The notes beneath the pieces were generated by a model. That model did no database searches, had not been told where the DNA came from, and was given only the letters and a program-made list of their open reading frames with translations. From Amblyornis subalaris (Eukaryota > Chordata > Aves > Passeriformes > Ptilonorhynchidae), in NCBI GenBank assembly GCA_018881555.1, contig JACAXG010000025.1:7199899-7263898 (forward strand): a stretch of 64,000 nt of DNA, in the 5' to 3' direction. Below, piece after piece: positions 1 to 13,771 of this stretch. A program made the translations under genes and the position numbers. Each line of letters begins with the position of its first letter. Position 1 is the stretch's first letter.

Positions 1-3000
1 GTTGCTTAGTCAAAAGGTTTTCCTAGCAATGGTAGAATGGGTATAGCAGCCTGGTTTGCTTTGTCCTGGAGAGCTGTGTCTCCAGGGACTGTTACCTCAT
101 ATTTTCTGTAGTCAGTGGCAGATGGGCATGGCTTTGATACCTGCTTGCTTTTTTTCTTGGGAAGTCAAATGGAACCAGCAGGTCTCTTTAGGTGGGGCTA
201 CTGGATTGCTGCTGAAAGGCAGTGCCACTGTACTTGGTTACCAGTGGGGGATGCAGGGCTGATTACCTTACCTGTCAGGGCTAGAATGAGCATGGAGACT
301 TCCACACCTGATGGAAAGAAAAAAGAGCAGGGAAGGAGAATCTGTGGATCNGTGGCCTTTACATACTGAAGAACACAGAAGCAAATCCGTCTGTCAGCTG
401 ATAGTCCTTGACCATGGTTCTGGAGTGACTTGGAGGACAAGCACTCTCCAGCTGCATGCTGGGAGCAAAAGGTTCATTGAGCTTCTGTTGTGCCCTGAAG
501 CCAAAGAATATTTATTTCATGAACAACCCAGTGCTAGGAGTGACCTTTCATATCATATCCTTTGGGGCAGGTGCTTGGCTCTTGTGCTTTGTGTAAGCCC
601 ATCCTTTGTCTTGGTTTTGGCTTTCTTTTGCCTTTCCATTTCTGGCTCACCTTAGTTCATCACACGTCAAATTACGTTCATCCTTTCTGCCTGCCAGTGT
701 GGGGCAGGGGCCAAAAATACAGTAGAGCAGAAGGTGCCACACACAGACCCTGCTTTTACTGGCCAGATACAGCTGTGCAGTCCAAGCCAAAGCTCTTTCC
801 TTATCCTGTAAGCAGGCAGGGAGTCTGGTGCTTTCAATGAATCTTACCTAAGAAAGCTCTTTGTGACTTTTCCTAAGCAAGGTGTTAAGTGATGCAGACT
901 TGCCTCTCATCAGGCTATCCATCCAGCCTCAGATGGAGAAGAGGAGCTGCTTGCTGTGCTAAGTGATGTTTTTCCATCCTGCCATTTGGGCAGACCTGCT
1001 GCCCTTCTCTGGCTTGCACGTGAATACCAATTGCCTCAGGCAGCTGCCCAATGCATCTGCCACAGCTTTGCAAAGCAGCCACAGCTCTCATTGGCATGGC
1101 CAGAGTCATCTGTTCTGCATGAATGGCGCTGACCAGCATCTGGCAAATCTCTGCACTGCTGTTGTAAAGTGGGATCTGTTGAAAAGTGTGAGTGATCGAG
1201 TACTCCAAAAGCACGACTGTAGAGCAGAATTTAGTAAGCAGTGGCTCTGCCCTGACATGGTTGCCTTTGAGTTTTAAGCCAGAATGAATTGGGCTCCTTC
1301 CATATTTAAAACCACCTGAATCCACAGTGTCCAGCAGAGTCACAGTGTCTGTCACATAGGCAGTTTTTTGGCTGCCCNTGGCTTCAGGTTCAATGGCTCT
1401 GGCAGCCTGCACACAGCTGAGGTATCTGAGAGTCTGCCCCAGCAAGGGAGGGCTGGATGGGTTGGACAGGTGGGGCAGATCTGGCCCATGCATGTGGCAG
1501 ATAGACACCCTTTTTGCTCTGCTCTTCCTTAACAGCAAACGCAAGCCCAGAGCTTGACCTTGGCTGGCTGGAAAATGAGCCATGCTGGCTGAAGAGGCAA
1601 CTGAGCCAGTGTAAACCTGTGTTGTCACTCACTGGCAATAACCTGCCTCACTGCATTTGTCTGGGCCAGCGCTCCGTTAGCGAGGTGCAGAAGTGAAAGG
1701 AGAGTGCACTGGCAATGCAGTTGTCTCTGCCTTCAGAAAATCTGGGAATGTAACAGTCTTAGAGGCTTAGAGATGCACATTTCCACCTCACCAGAATGTC
1801 TGAGATTTAGAAAATCTTCGTATCCCGAGGCAGAACAAACTGCCTGTATTTTGAAAAGAATGAAAACATGGAAAATACGGCCTGAGTCAGTCAAAATGGT
1901 TTTGACGTGTTTTATTTCAATTGTAAGCTTTTATGATGTGTTTGCAAATTTTTTAACTACAACAACTAAAATCTTTGAAATGACATATTTGAATAATGCT
2001 GAAATTTCATTCCCTCTCTGATTTCTTATATAAAGACAATCTTCTAATTCCTTTCCCCTGCAAGCCCACATTTTTCACTGGTTTAAGTGAATTCCTTCTT
2101 CCTGCTTAAAAAGAATCAGTTGGTATAATGTAAATCTGCTTGATTCAATTAGAAAGAGCTTTTGAGGAGCAAAGTCAGGGACTTTCTCTCTTGTATGGTA
2201 AATGGTGTCAAAGAGGTCACCACTGGATATAAAATTAACCCCAGAACTAGTTTTTCCTAGCATCTAGCTCAGTTTTAAATGCTGGTAATTCTGTCTTTGG
2301 TTTGAGTCAGAAAATTACTGTAAGAAGCCTTACAGAACACCCAGAAATCATTTGATCATGAGGCAGCAAACAGAGATGCACATCCCCAGGTTTTACAGTC
2401 CTAACTGCAAACAAAGACATTAACTTCTCATCCACTGGCAGTTGATTCCAAATCCCTCTAAAGGGCTTTAAGAAAACGTGTTCTTGAGCTTTACCCTCAG
2501 CTAAGTCTCCCCTTATACTAGGTCTTGTAGCTACTTAACTACAACTGCACCATGGTGCATGACCTGCTGGTGGGCAGGACAATGCCTCCTCTGATGCTGG
2601 CACATTAAACTGTCTGGATGTATACATATGAATTATGTATTTTGATGATATATGACAGAATATAATTGTTTGAGTGGTTCACCCTGAGAAGGGTTGAACT
2701 GAAGTGCAAAGGAAGCAACCCTGCCTGGCCAAGATACAGCAGAGGAAATCTCTGCCATAACCAAGGACAACAAACCACAGCAATTGCTCAATTAAAGCTA
2801 AACCCATCTTTAATCAAGGCAGTCAAGTTAAGAGGCCCTTGGGATTTTTGTGAGAAGGAGGAACTCCGAATCAGTGCAAAGGGAATTGTTCCTTTTTATT
2901 CCAGGGTTGAAGTTGCCCCCAAACTTGCAGATGCTAATTTTGAAGAAGAGAATCATTAGTTTTTAATAAAGAATTTGCTTCTTGGGAGGTGAGGGGATAG

Positions 3001-4400
3001 ACTGAAAACATTTCCCCATACAGTTTAGAGTTCATTAGTGCACCCATCAGGGAAAATATGCGAGAAAAGTGAAATCAGATGAATATTCCTTATTTAACCT
3101 CCAAACCAGTAATTCAGGGAAAAAAAAGCAATTTCTTCTAAATCTGAGTTCCAGGTGACTGCTTTTTATCTGAGCTCCATTAAATTATTTCCCTGCTAAA
3201 TTCTCATGAAATAGGCTTTTTGCTCCAGCAGACGCTGACTCCCTGAGATCATTTTGAAAGCAAAACGTTCTGTTTTTATTAGTAATGATCCATCTTTCAC
3301 TCTGCTGATATGAGGGGCTTAAGGAAGGTGTTTGTGCCTAGATGTCAGTTTTCTGTACTGAATCCCTTTTCTTCACTGACATGGGGACAGGCTGGGTGAG
3401 CAGGTCCCTGCTTATGTCCCTGGCTATGGGTAGCACCAGGGTACAAAGAAAGTCATGGCAGCACCTGGCAGTGATTCTGCCTCCAAACAAGTCAAGAGGC
3501 AGTGTCCCTGGCCTCACACTCACTGCTCAGGCTTGTAGCTAGATGCCTCTCACCCTCATTCCCACTGCAGTGTGAGACTGCAGAGAGGAGACTTTCTTCA
3601 TTTTCAGTTACGATAATTTCTTCCTTCCTTGGTTGTCCCATGCGATTCATTCCCAGGGTTTATTTCTATGTGGCAACCACCATACACAATTTTTCTACAG
3701 TCTCCTGTTTATTCTGGACTTACACATGGTAAGTTTCCTACACAGCCCTTTTTAAAAACGCAGATTTATTTGCTTTTACTGACTCTGGTCAAAGCAGCTA
3801 TTCTGAAATCACATAGGGATGGAGCATTAGGGGCAGACAAATGTGATGAGCTGGAGCTGCTCCACATACCAAGTGCAGCTGGTTGAAAATAGCCTTGACC
3901 TTTTTATAAACCAAAGTGTCGTCCAGCCCTGTTTTCACTGACCTGACATATTAATGTGCTGAGGGGACTGGGCAGAACTGCCTCAACATTTCCCAGGTGG
4001 TCTTTTCTTGGGGCATGTTTGCCGTGACAGATTTCTGCCTGTGCATGAACTCCAAGGCAGAAGGAATCTTTTACAAAGCTTTTTATATTACTGTCTATGA
4101 TTTTTATGGCAAATTGAGCTCCCTNTGTTGTTTTTCTTCCCTTCCTTCTTCTCCTTGGTGACCTCACAGCCATCAGTGCCTGAATTCCAGCATTTACGTA
4201 CCTTATTTTCTCTCTCTGCTGTCTCTGAGGAGGGTTCCATATCCATGACCCAGCATATGAGGCTTGGATGCTTGTTACTGCAGTCTGAAGGGCTGTTCAT
4301 GTGGCATGAACAGACTTGGACCTATCTAGGTGTGTAAAAGAGTCCAGAAGTCTGTTATTCCCGGCCAGAAACAGCAATGGAAATTACAAGCTTGGTTTGG

Positions 4401-4442
4401 GGCTTCCAGGCTCCTGCCTCTATGCTGGGGAGCCTGGAAGCC
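4401..4442. repeat. Perfect 14-bp inverted repeat (hairpin)
   Basis: ggcttccaggctcc at 4401-4414 is the exact reverse complement of ggagcctggaagcc at 4429-4442, with a 14-base loop between. A few further pairs and wobbles extend the stem outwards. No gene is recognised around it. Confidence 0.9.
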
Positions 4443-5372
4443 TCCAGACTCCAAGGGTTTGCAGGGTCCTCACTGTGGGAATGAGCTGGGTTCCCTGGGC
4501 AGCTAGAGGCTACTGAGGTCTGGGACCCAGGCGTCCTCACTCCAGTGCAGTCCTGCCAACACCCAAGGAGGAAATTCTTCCTATCAAACCATTTTACTAC
4601 AGGTTTGGCTTCATAGGCAATGCCAAGCTTAGGCGAGAGGAGTATCAGGTCTTTAATCTCAAGGGATGCGATGGCATTTTGTCATGTCCTCTGAATTATT
4701 CTGCCACAAGCATCTTGAATGTCTGGTTTATCTCCTCTAAAATGATCAGTACGCTGCTCATCAATCATCCTTATTTCACAACTAACATGCCACAGGTGGT
4801 TTAGCAACCTGAGCATTTGGACTGAAATAATTGTATTCTCTGGAGCTCTGTGCCTGAACCAGGGGGAAGCTGCTGGTGCCTTTCAGATGTTTGNGTGCTG
4901 TGGGGATAGGGGCATGGGGTGCTTGGGTGAATGATCAGCCAGCCACCTGTGCCGGGCTCTGTCCTTCTGCAAGCCAGCTCTCAGGAGCAGCAAATTTCAG
5001 CTTTACAGTATATTGTGAAGGCAAGGCTGAAGAAAGTGAAAACTTATTTTATTTCTCAGCCAATTAAAAAACTTAAGGTTATTTTGCCTTAGGAACACAG
5101 GTCTGCCTGCCTGGCTTGCTTCTACTTCACTGCAAGCTGCACTTGAATGGCAAAGTGATTCTTGTATGTGTAGAAAGGGGGGGTGCCTGAGAAGTGTTCA
5201 GCACTGACACGAGGACTGGCTTTTTTGGAGAAGCTGAGTAGTCAGTAGCAAGAGTTTTCCCCCTGCTTGCTCTTCACCAAAGCCTAAATCTAATTTTAGG
5301 CATTAAGCGGAATATGAACTCTTGAAAACACACGGTATCAATTCTGATTACTGATCGGTTTTGGTAAGTTAC

Positions 5373-5405
5373 AGATACAGTCAAAGATACTAAGATACAG
5401 TCAAA
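5373..5405. repeat. Short direct repeat, 20-bp period
   Basis: The 13-mer agatacagtcaaa occurs at 5373-5385 and again at 5393-5405. Minor local duplication in the upstream flank. Confidence 0.85.
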
Positions 5406-8400
5406 TCCTTTGAGTTGCTTTTCATTCCCCAACAGGGAATGTGAACAAAGGAGGAAGCTCAAGGGCTGAGACAGACCAGGTCTGGCCAGGCTAGGTCCAA
5501 CAATGTACCTGGTTTAGCTGTCTCTCCTCCTTGTAGGACCAGCTGTTTCTTCAGGAGCCCTGCTCTGAAACACGTGCAAGTTGGGAAGAGACCTCAACAA
5601 TAACTCTATACTTACAAAGCCACTGACTGGTACAGAAAATACAAAAGACTACCCTGAAATACATGAAATGATGAAGTAAAGAGTTAATGAATCCTCAAGA
5701 ATCTTCAGTTTGCATAGAGAAATCAGAGAGGGGTGGTTCACCAGTACATTTCTCTGGCCAAACCCACAGATGAAGAGTAACTGAAAGTCTTCAGGGACAG
5801 CAAACAGAACAATGTTACTGTGAGGCCAAGAGTTTGTTTTGCCATTTGTTCTCTGTATGTTACATGGAATACAAGTGCTGCTGTGGGTAGAAGAAGAAAT
5901 AACCTTATATTCATATCCTACATTTATCTCAGACACATCCTGAAGTTTAAACAGTTCATAGTGCTCTTCTTTTGTATTGGACCCCTTCACTGCTTTTTCC
6001 ATGGAAATCCCTCTGTCCAGGGACACTCCACCAACACCTTTGTTTGAGACTCTCTGCAGAGATTTCCGTAAGTAACGTACTTGGATTATGTTCCTGCTCT
6101 TTCCGCGTTCCCTGGCTGGGAGTGCTCGAGCAGACAGACGTCATATGTGGAATGTTTGTGGAAGTGGGCTGTTTTGAGGCAATTGTCCAAAATACCCATG
6201 AAAGAGCTTCAGAATGAGAGTTGTGCAAAATCTGCACTGCAAACCTGTTTCTAAGGTATGTGCTCNTCCAGGTGAAAAACTGGGAAGCATACATTGTAAC
6301 CTCTGTGTCCTGTTGGGCCTGCTTATATTGCAGATCACTAATGCTGTTAAGTACCTGAAATTGTTGGCAGAAACTACTTGACAAATTGTTCTGAAAAACA
6401 TATAAACCTAAGGAAAAAATACCCCTGTTCATAGGGGGGAAGAAAAGCAAAAGGCGGAAAATGAGCAAGCTGCTATTATTTTTTATGATTTTTTTATGAA
6501 TTAATCACCCATCTTCAGATCTGACAAAATAGAGGAAGTTGGATTCTCTATTTTCAGCTGATGCTGGAAGCTAAGTGTCAGAAATCTCTCTGCAAAGCCT
6601 GTTCTGATGAGATTTCCAGCCAGTTTCGTGAATGAAGTTGGTTTGGATTAACTGTGAATGAGTTCTTGGGCAGAGAACTAGCAAATCATGGGTTCATTGA
6701 TCACAGGCACTTCTGTGCATGGTGTCTGACCCAACACTCAATAAAGGCAATGAGAAACCTACTGGGGCAGCTTATCCAATAGCTGTGGAGCCACTTTGCA
6801 GTTCCAAAGCAGCTGGAGTCAGCTATTCCCAGACACTGGAAACTGGATGGGAGGGAAATTTGCTTATGGTCCATTCACCTGATTTATGGGGGTTTGCATC
6901 AGGCCTAGGGACAAGTTCTCTACACCATACACTGCTCATTTACAAAACTGGTGTAGCAGATGAGACCTAATAAGAGTCAAGCTCATCTTTTCCTCCTGCT
7001 GCTCTGATGCCTTATTTTCCAGCCGTAATTAACAGGGACGGATGCCTACTTCTTCTGGGATTGTTTAACTGTGGGACAGCTCCAGGGCTGTCCCCTGAGG
7101 CTGTCTCCACAAGTAACATGTTTTTAAGTTATGCCTCTCTATTGATTCCCGTCTGAACAATTAGCAGTGGTGCTTGCTCTGAGTCCAAAGCTGCCTGCAA
7201 TCAACCCCACAATGATATTCAAGGAGAGCACTCTTTTAAAAGGCTGCCTCTCCTGAAGCGTGCTGTGTGTTTTAAATGTGACAGGCTACATGACAGGACC
7301 TGAAACAGGATCATTTGAGAAAGCTTGGGAACTTCTGATCCTTGAGCCTGAGCCCAGCCATACTTCCTGACTTTGGCTTGGGAGCCTCTGATTCAAACAT
7401 CATTTTCACCTGGTACCCATATCTTTATCATTCCTGCAGCATAATCACTGGTTTTAAGATGCCTGCTTTCATATTACAAGGTAATGCTCTGTCTGATAAA
7501 ACCCTAAAAATCTGGGGTGGCTGGTAAATAAAAATTATTGAGAAAGATTGTTTCATTTGAGGCATCAATAACTTCACCAGAGCTATTAGGAAAACGGCTC
7601 AACTGCTCTCAAAAATGGCAAAGGAAACTTTTTTGTGTTAAGTAGCTCACTTTGCCTGCTCTGCAAACTCCAGCTGAGGCTCCTGGAGGTCAGATTTTCT
7701 GGATGTGGAAATCCAGTATTGAATGTCTGATGAGACAGGACTACCAATTCTACCTGTGAGGCTGTGTGTGTGAAAAGCTAATATGTGCTTTGAGAAGTAA
7801 AAGCACTGACTGGATGATCCTTCAGGAGTTGCGGACTCAGTTCTTGTTTCTGTGGCTGGTTTTCTGCACAACCTTGAGGTGGTTGCTCTTCTCCTTGTCC
7901 TCACATGGGCTCAGTTTCTTAGTTTGTAATAGGTGGAAGAGAGTAGGAGAGGTCAGGCCTCCTTCTTTAAGCAGCCTGCACAGCCCCACGGCTGGCAGAG
8001 CTTCTGCCTGGAGTGACTTGAGTCAACAAAGAGCCAAGGCAGCAGGGCACTGTGATCCTTATCTCCAGGTGTTCTGGCACTGCATTCCCATGCAGCTGTA
8101 GCACCAGACTGCTTGTGGAGCCAGATGCCATACAGGAGGTGGGACTTATAGGGAGTATCCTTCAGGCACTGGTTTTCCTTCAGAGGTTTTCTTTTAGAAG
8201 GTGGATAGTCCTCTGTCGCTTCTTCTCAGCCTGGTGGCAAAGTTACTTGGGCTGGCAGCCCTCAATTTGGGGGCCGATGCAGGAAGACAGGTTGGACTGA
8301 GACTGTTTGAAGGGTTCTGTGCTGATTAGGGTCAGATGTTACTGCCATAGGGGCAGTTAATTGAGGGGGTATTGATAGGCAGCAGGCCACCTCTCTCTAA

Positions 8401-9182
8401 TTTTCCTTTCCTGCCTGTTATTTAACAATACTATTGAGGGAAAGGCTCCATTAACTATACTTCTATCTTTAATTCTGAAACTGCAGTAAAAGCCAGTGTA
8501 TGAGAAGCCACTGAATACCAGATAGAATTGGTTCTGTAAGAATAATAATAACTTGCTTTCCCTCTTTGAAAATAAATACGGTCCTTAGTAGAGAGATTTA
8601 CCCATTGCTGGCAGTCAATCAGCCAGGACAATTTGGGCTCTGAGTACTTGATTAGAATAACTTTAAGGAAAATTGCCTTCCTGAATCAAGTAAGGATCCA
8701 TTAACCTGATGAAACAGGGTTTGCTTATCTGAGAGGTTAAGACTCATAACACAGCCTGGGCTGCATTAGATGAGGCCTCTTTTAGAACAGAAAGTAATAA
8801 AAACACCATCTGTCATGTCTAGTCAATCAGACCTTGTATAAGAGAGGAATTATTCCTCTGACTTTACCATTATAAGATCATCTGTTTGTTAACAATGGGA
8901 AGTGTCAGGAATGCTGAAAACTGTTTTATTCCCTCAAATTATTTCTAGCTGCCTTTATCTTGGAGAGAATTAATATTAGTCTGAGCTTATACAGGAAAGA
9001 AATATTTCTAGATGAATACAATGCTAAGGCATTGCATGTTGAGTCTCTTGTGCTTTATTGTTAGAGGTAACACTGAATGGGAGATGGAGAAAAAGTGCCA
9101 TGTACACTTTTCTTCTGAAAGTGGTTATTTCTATAAACAAATCTCTTGCAAGTTGCTGAGCAGTCAAGGGTTCTTTGAAGTC

Positions 9183-9200
9183 AATTGAATATATTCAATT
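9183..9200. repeat. Perfect 18-bp palindrome
   Basis: aattgaatatattcaatt equals its own reverse complement. An imperfect extension (aagt on the left, actt on the right) lengthens each arm. AT-rich, function unknown. Confidence 0.95.
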
Positions 9201-10645
9201 CACTTGAGTGGCTGTCTGCATCTTAAAGGGCTGGCATGGCTAGGTCTTCTCACGTAGCATAGGCATAGCTGGAGGTCATGGAAAAGGTGTTTGCATTTTT
9301 TTGGCATGGATTTATAAAAGTTAATAAGTGTTGGCACTGATGGATTTCTCTGACAATGAGTACCAGTGTGATCTCCTCTATTTACTAAGGAGCACTTGGA
9401 GACATGTAAAGACTGAATCCAGATGGCAAAGACAGCTGTGGGCACAGGAGATGGAAAGGGTGGTTGAAAATATGTACTGGTGTATCCCCATCACCACTAC
9501 TCACCAGCTGGGGTGGAAACATCATCCCCCCCGTCACCCACCACAGATGAGACTGCAGTGGATGTACTAATGTACACCATTGTCTGCTGCTTGGGCGTGT
9601 GCTATGTTGCTGCCCAGCACATTCAGCACTGCTCTGTAGCTTCTGGGTGGCCATAAGCTGAAAGAGACACCAGAGGTGCCTTTTGTGTGCTCATGGAAAA
9701 ACCATTTCTGTGTTCAGGTTTGCCGTTTGCACAAGGGAAGCATACAGAGTGTTTGCAGGTATGTGATGCAGAACTCAGCTGTTGTGTGGTGGGCACAACC
9801 CCATGAAAGATCCCAGGAGGAAGGAGACAGACTGGGGATAGAAGAGGAGGATTAAAGTAAATGCTTAATTTAGTATTCAGTCATAGCCAGAAGATGTGCT
9901 CCAGTTAAGCTAATGAGACTGCAGATCTGGGAGAAAGGCATAGTTGAGCAGAAGGAAGACAACATGTGCTCTGGGGTGGCATCAGGGAAAGGCTGAGCAC
10001 TCCTGGCCCCACCGATGTCAGGTGGATAAGATGCCACTTATCTCCTAGGAAAACTTTTTTTGGGAGTTAGTATAAGGATGAAGAGTCACAGATGAATTTT
10101 TTCTTCTGTGAGAGTATAACACTTCTCACTGCCAAACTCTGAGGGGATTTGTCATGAATGCCAGTGGAGAACAGAGTGCTCTGGGCACAAGATGGCCAGG
10201 ACAAAAGGAATTGTGCTATGAAGTGTTAGGGTCCCTGGAGAGACCCAAATGCTGTATGTTTAGATCAACATTAAAAAAAAGCAAAAAAAATTGTGATTTT
10301 GTGCCAGTCCCTCTGGGACCTGATGCAGGCAAAAACCCACATGACTGTGCTTTCCCCTGGAGCTGGTGAGAGCTACTCCCACTCACTGTGTTAGCAAATT
10401 GATCCCCGTGGTCACTGCGGGGGGAGGCTGAAAAGAATGGATGGCACTGCAAGCTCGTTATGAAAATGCAGGGAACCAGAGTTAATGAATCTTGGATGAG
10501 CCCCTGGTCCGCCTGGCCCTTGGTGTGGTGGTAGAGGAAGCTGGGTGGGGAGGATCTGATTAACATCTCGGTGGAAATGACAGTCCCTAGAATGCAGGAG
10601 GTTGTCTCATATCTGTCAGTGCTTGCATCTGGGAGGGGCCACTCC

Positions 10646-10664
10646 CAGAGATCTGAGATCTCTG
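10646..10664. repeat. Short palindrome with one-base centre
   Basis: cagagatct and agatctctg flank a single g, giving a 19-base inverted repeat. Likely chance or a minor hairpin. Confidence 0.85.
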
Positions 10665-13579
10665 TGGATTAGATCTGGAGGTTTTTTTATCAGAACAGAG
10701 GTATTTTTGGGATTTACATGTTCTCTGTCCCTGGCAGCTTGCCTTGATGAAATACCGATTACACAATTGCAATCTGACTTAAACCGTAGTCAAAAAATCA
10801 GCTACGTGCTGGGTTATGGTGAAAGTACCCTCTCTGTGATGGCAAAGATTTGAAATTGTGCAGTGCATTATATCTTCTGACACAGGAAAACTTGCAGAGA
10901 ACAATGAACAGGCTGTTTACTGTGGGTGTATTGAAAAAAAAACTGGAAAAACTGGAATTAATGCCTTCTCTGAGATGCTCTTAGTCCTGTAGCCAGATTA
11001 ATGAATGAAACCGCCTGCTCCAGATGTACAGGAGATTATGCTGCTTGACGCTTGCTTTATGGGCAGTGCAGTTAAGGTTAGGAAACTTGAAATAAGTGCT
11101 CAGGGGGCCTGACAAGTAGCATAGTCAGAATCGAACCCCAGGGTCCTGCTGTCACATCCTGTAGCCCCTCCGTCACTGCCTGACAGACCTCCCCCTAGTT
11201 CCAGGCATCCCTGTGAGCTGGCTGTGAGGAATAGAGTAGTTATAGGATTTCTGCTTTCTCATTACCAACTGCCTCTCGCTGAAGCCAGTAAAAGCTGCAT
11301 TTTACTCGGGAGCTGGGTGGGAGAGGGAGTGGGACGCACCACCAGAATAGAGCTACTGGTCAGCTGAGGGATCAATTCCCAAGGCAGTATCTGCCCCAGA
11401 GGCTGGAAGTGAGCACGGAGCGTAGGGCAATGCACCCAAGGGGTGGCCGAGGCAATGGATGTGACTGTCTTTCGGCGCTCCTCCAGACCCACGCTGCTGC
11501 AGGCTGTCATGTCTTCAGTGGCTGAGCTGTCCCTCAGAGCCTGTGGCACAATAAATCAGTAGCTGTTTCTTATTTGCTCTCATAATACTGCAGGCAGGGC
11601 AGCTTATCAGAGGGACTGTGGGCTGGCATGTGAAAGGTTTCAGCGGAGTCTACCTTCATCAGGACGTTTCTTCCCTTCTTTGCTCCTTTCTGAAATGGAG
11701 GTACTTACACCTGATCAGTGAGATGCCCTGAGACCTGCTGCTGAAAGGCACTATGTGAGATCCTGCTTCTGGAGCCACCAGGGAGAAAGTGTTCTTGGGA
11801 CACCAAATGGTCCTCAAGTGTTTTTCCAAAGTTCTGCCTCGCCACAAACATCTTTCTTCCAGCTGCAGGCACCTCCCACCTTCTCACTCCATGAAGGGGA
11901 CGATCCAGCCTCAGCTCCAGGCAAGTGGACTAAGTAAACCTTCAAATTTTTCTGTTTCTGGGCTCCCTCTGTTATTCAGACGTGTTGAACAGAGAGCCTG
12001 AGGTGAGCCTGAGCCAGGCAGGTGTGGCATTGGGTGCCCGAGGGACCAGCACACCTTGTGACAGTCAGAATCGATCACTTGCACCCGAGAGAGACAAACA
12101 GCACTAACTAGTGTGTTAGAAACTGAGCTCACATGCCCTCACCTATCTTGGCTCTGCTTTTCTGGAATTGTTTTTTTCAGAGCACTCGCTCTGTTGCTGA
12201 CTTTACATACCTATGTGAACACTGAAACTAGCTATTGTTTCAACTAGGGACTGTCTCTAAAAAGTGGGCAGCATTTCTAAAATGCTTTAAATCTCTGTAA
12301 AGGGGGAACAAAGGACTATCAGGAAGGGCAGAATACAGAAACATCCCAGGAACTGAACATGTTCCCACTGCTTGGAGCACCTGGATGTACATTTTCTCTA
12401 CGTCTTGAACTTATTGAAACCAGTGCTACCAGTCTGTGCATGGTATCTTATACCATAGCAACAAGTACATCTTAGAAGTGGAGGGGAAAATAGCTGGAAA
12501 ATAATTCAAGAGATCACTTAGCCCATCTCCTTACTGACTGAATAGTTAAATAATTTCTGATTTTCTATGCAATATATAGCCTCCTTGGTATTCACTTGCT
12601 GTTAATCAGTGGTCTGTTCTGAAAGATCACGTCTTATTCTGGAGCCAGCTTCCATTTTTTTTCAGTGGTTTTGTGATACTCTCATCTTGAGAGCCTAGAA
12701 AGTAATTTAAATTCATGGTTGTATTTTGTTTGTGCTGAGTTTTCTTCATTTCCTGCCTCAGCTCTCTCACACCCTGTGTTTTGCCTGAACATTCCCTCCA
12801 ACGAAGAGAAAAATCCTAATTTTTCCTTGCTACGACAGCTTCTTAAAAAGTTGTTCAGAAATAAAAGCCCTTTCTCATGTATTCCCCCTCACCTCCCCCC
12901 CAATCTTCTAATAGATGTCACAAGCATTACCAAGTGAAGCTTTTTATTTTTTCCAACAACTATTCTCCCTCCAGCTTTTCTTTTCTATTGCATTGTCTGG
13001 CCTGTAGTACTCATGTGTCTTTTCTGCTTGTTTTTCACAGTGCTTGCCCAGAGTCTCACACTGCTGGCTTTGCCATGCTGTGCTTTGTACTTATCTATGC
13101 TATATCTTCTTATAATATGACTAACACTCCCTGGATCCTGGCCATACTTCCTACATTCTAGGTTTAAATTCTTCTTACCATCTATCTTTTCTTTAATATC
13201 TCTTCTGTGCACAGCCTGCTCTTTTGTAGCCATTATTAAAGTTTTACTTCAATCCTCCTTTCACAAGCGCCTCCCAATTTGCACCTCATCTTTTTAAGAG
13301 TTTTTCATGCTCTTCTTCTTCCTTGCACTTCAGGCTGTGCATCCCTTGTCGCTCTGTCAAATGAATCATCATCTGTAGGAATTTATTCCTCGTTTCATTT
13401 TGGAATTTGATTGTGATCAGCTTAGGCTGCTCACTATTGCACATGTAAGTAGCTATTGCTGAATGTTTCTCTTCACTCTTCAGATGTTCTCCCTAGTGCC
13501 TCTTTCTAGTCCTCCTGCCCAATTCCCCTGGGTCAGCCTTTGTCCAGCTCATAGAACTAGGAAATAAGGCCAGTCTGTC

Positions 13580-13771
13580 AAAAGGTGGTGAAACTGAGTG
13601 TCTTCTCACAACCTTAACCACTGGGTGTCCCATCTCTGGAAACATTCACAGTCAGATTGGAGCTCTGAGCAACCTGATCTATTTGAAGATGTCCCTGCTC
13701 ATTGCAGGGGAGTTGGACTGAGTGGACTTTAAAGGTCCCTTCCAGTCCAAACTGTTCTATAATTCTATGAT
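13580..13771 (+). mobile_element. CR1 LINE 3' tail upstream of SLC15A2
   Basis: Contains ctctggaaacattcacagt, gagcaacctgatctatttga, gatgtccctgctcattgcag and ggtcccttccagtccaaact, and ends in the degenerate octamers ttctataattctatgat. These mark a diverged 3' end of a CR1 retrotransposon in + orientation, about 190 bases long. The 5' boundary is approximate. Confidence 0.85.

Larger units (their letters stand above)
1..13579. other. Upstream flank, no gene recognised
   Basis: No exon of a known family was recognised on either strand. In mammals EAF2 lies upstream of SLC15A2; its serine- and aspartate-rich C-terminus was looked for and not seen. The longest open frame is 237 codons on the minus strand at 915-1628; it bridges an N and has no recognisable domain. 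The 8550-9000 part is AT-rich with many homeobox-, GATA- and SOX-like short motifs and could be a conserved non-coding element, which cannot be tested here. 12700-13330 is pyrimidine-rich on the + strand. 12500-12570 may be a faint old CR1 scrap. Confidence 0.5.

Noticed and set aside
915..1628. 237-codon open frame on the minus strand
   Set aside because: No recognisable motif, one N inside, and no splice or gene context. A chance frame of this size is plausible in 64 kb.
5956..6468. 170-codon minus-strand frame overlapping a 125-codon frame at 5649-6026
   Set aside because: Neither product resembles a known family, one bridges an N, and no splice arrangement joins them.
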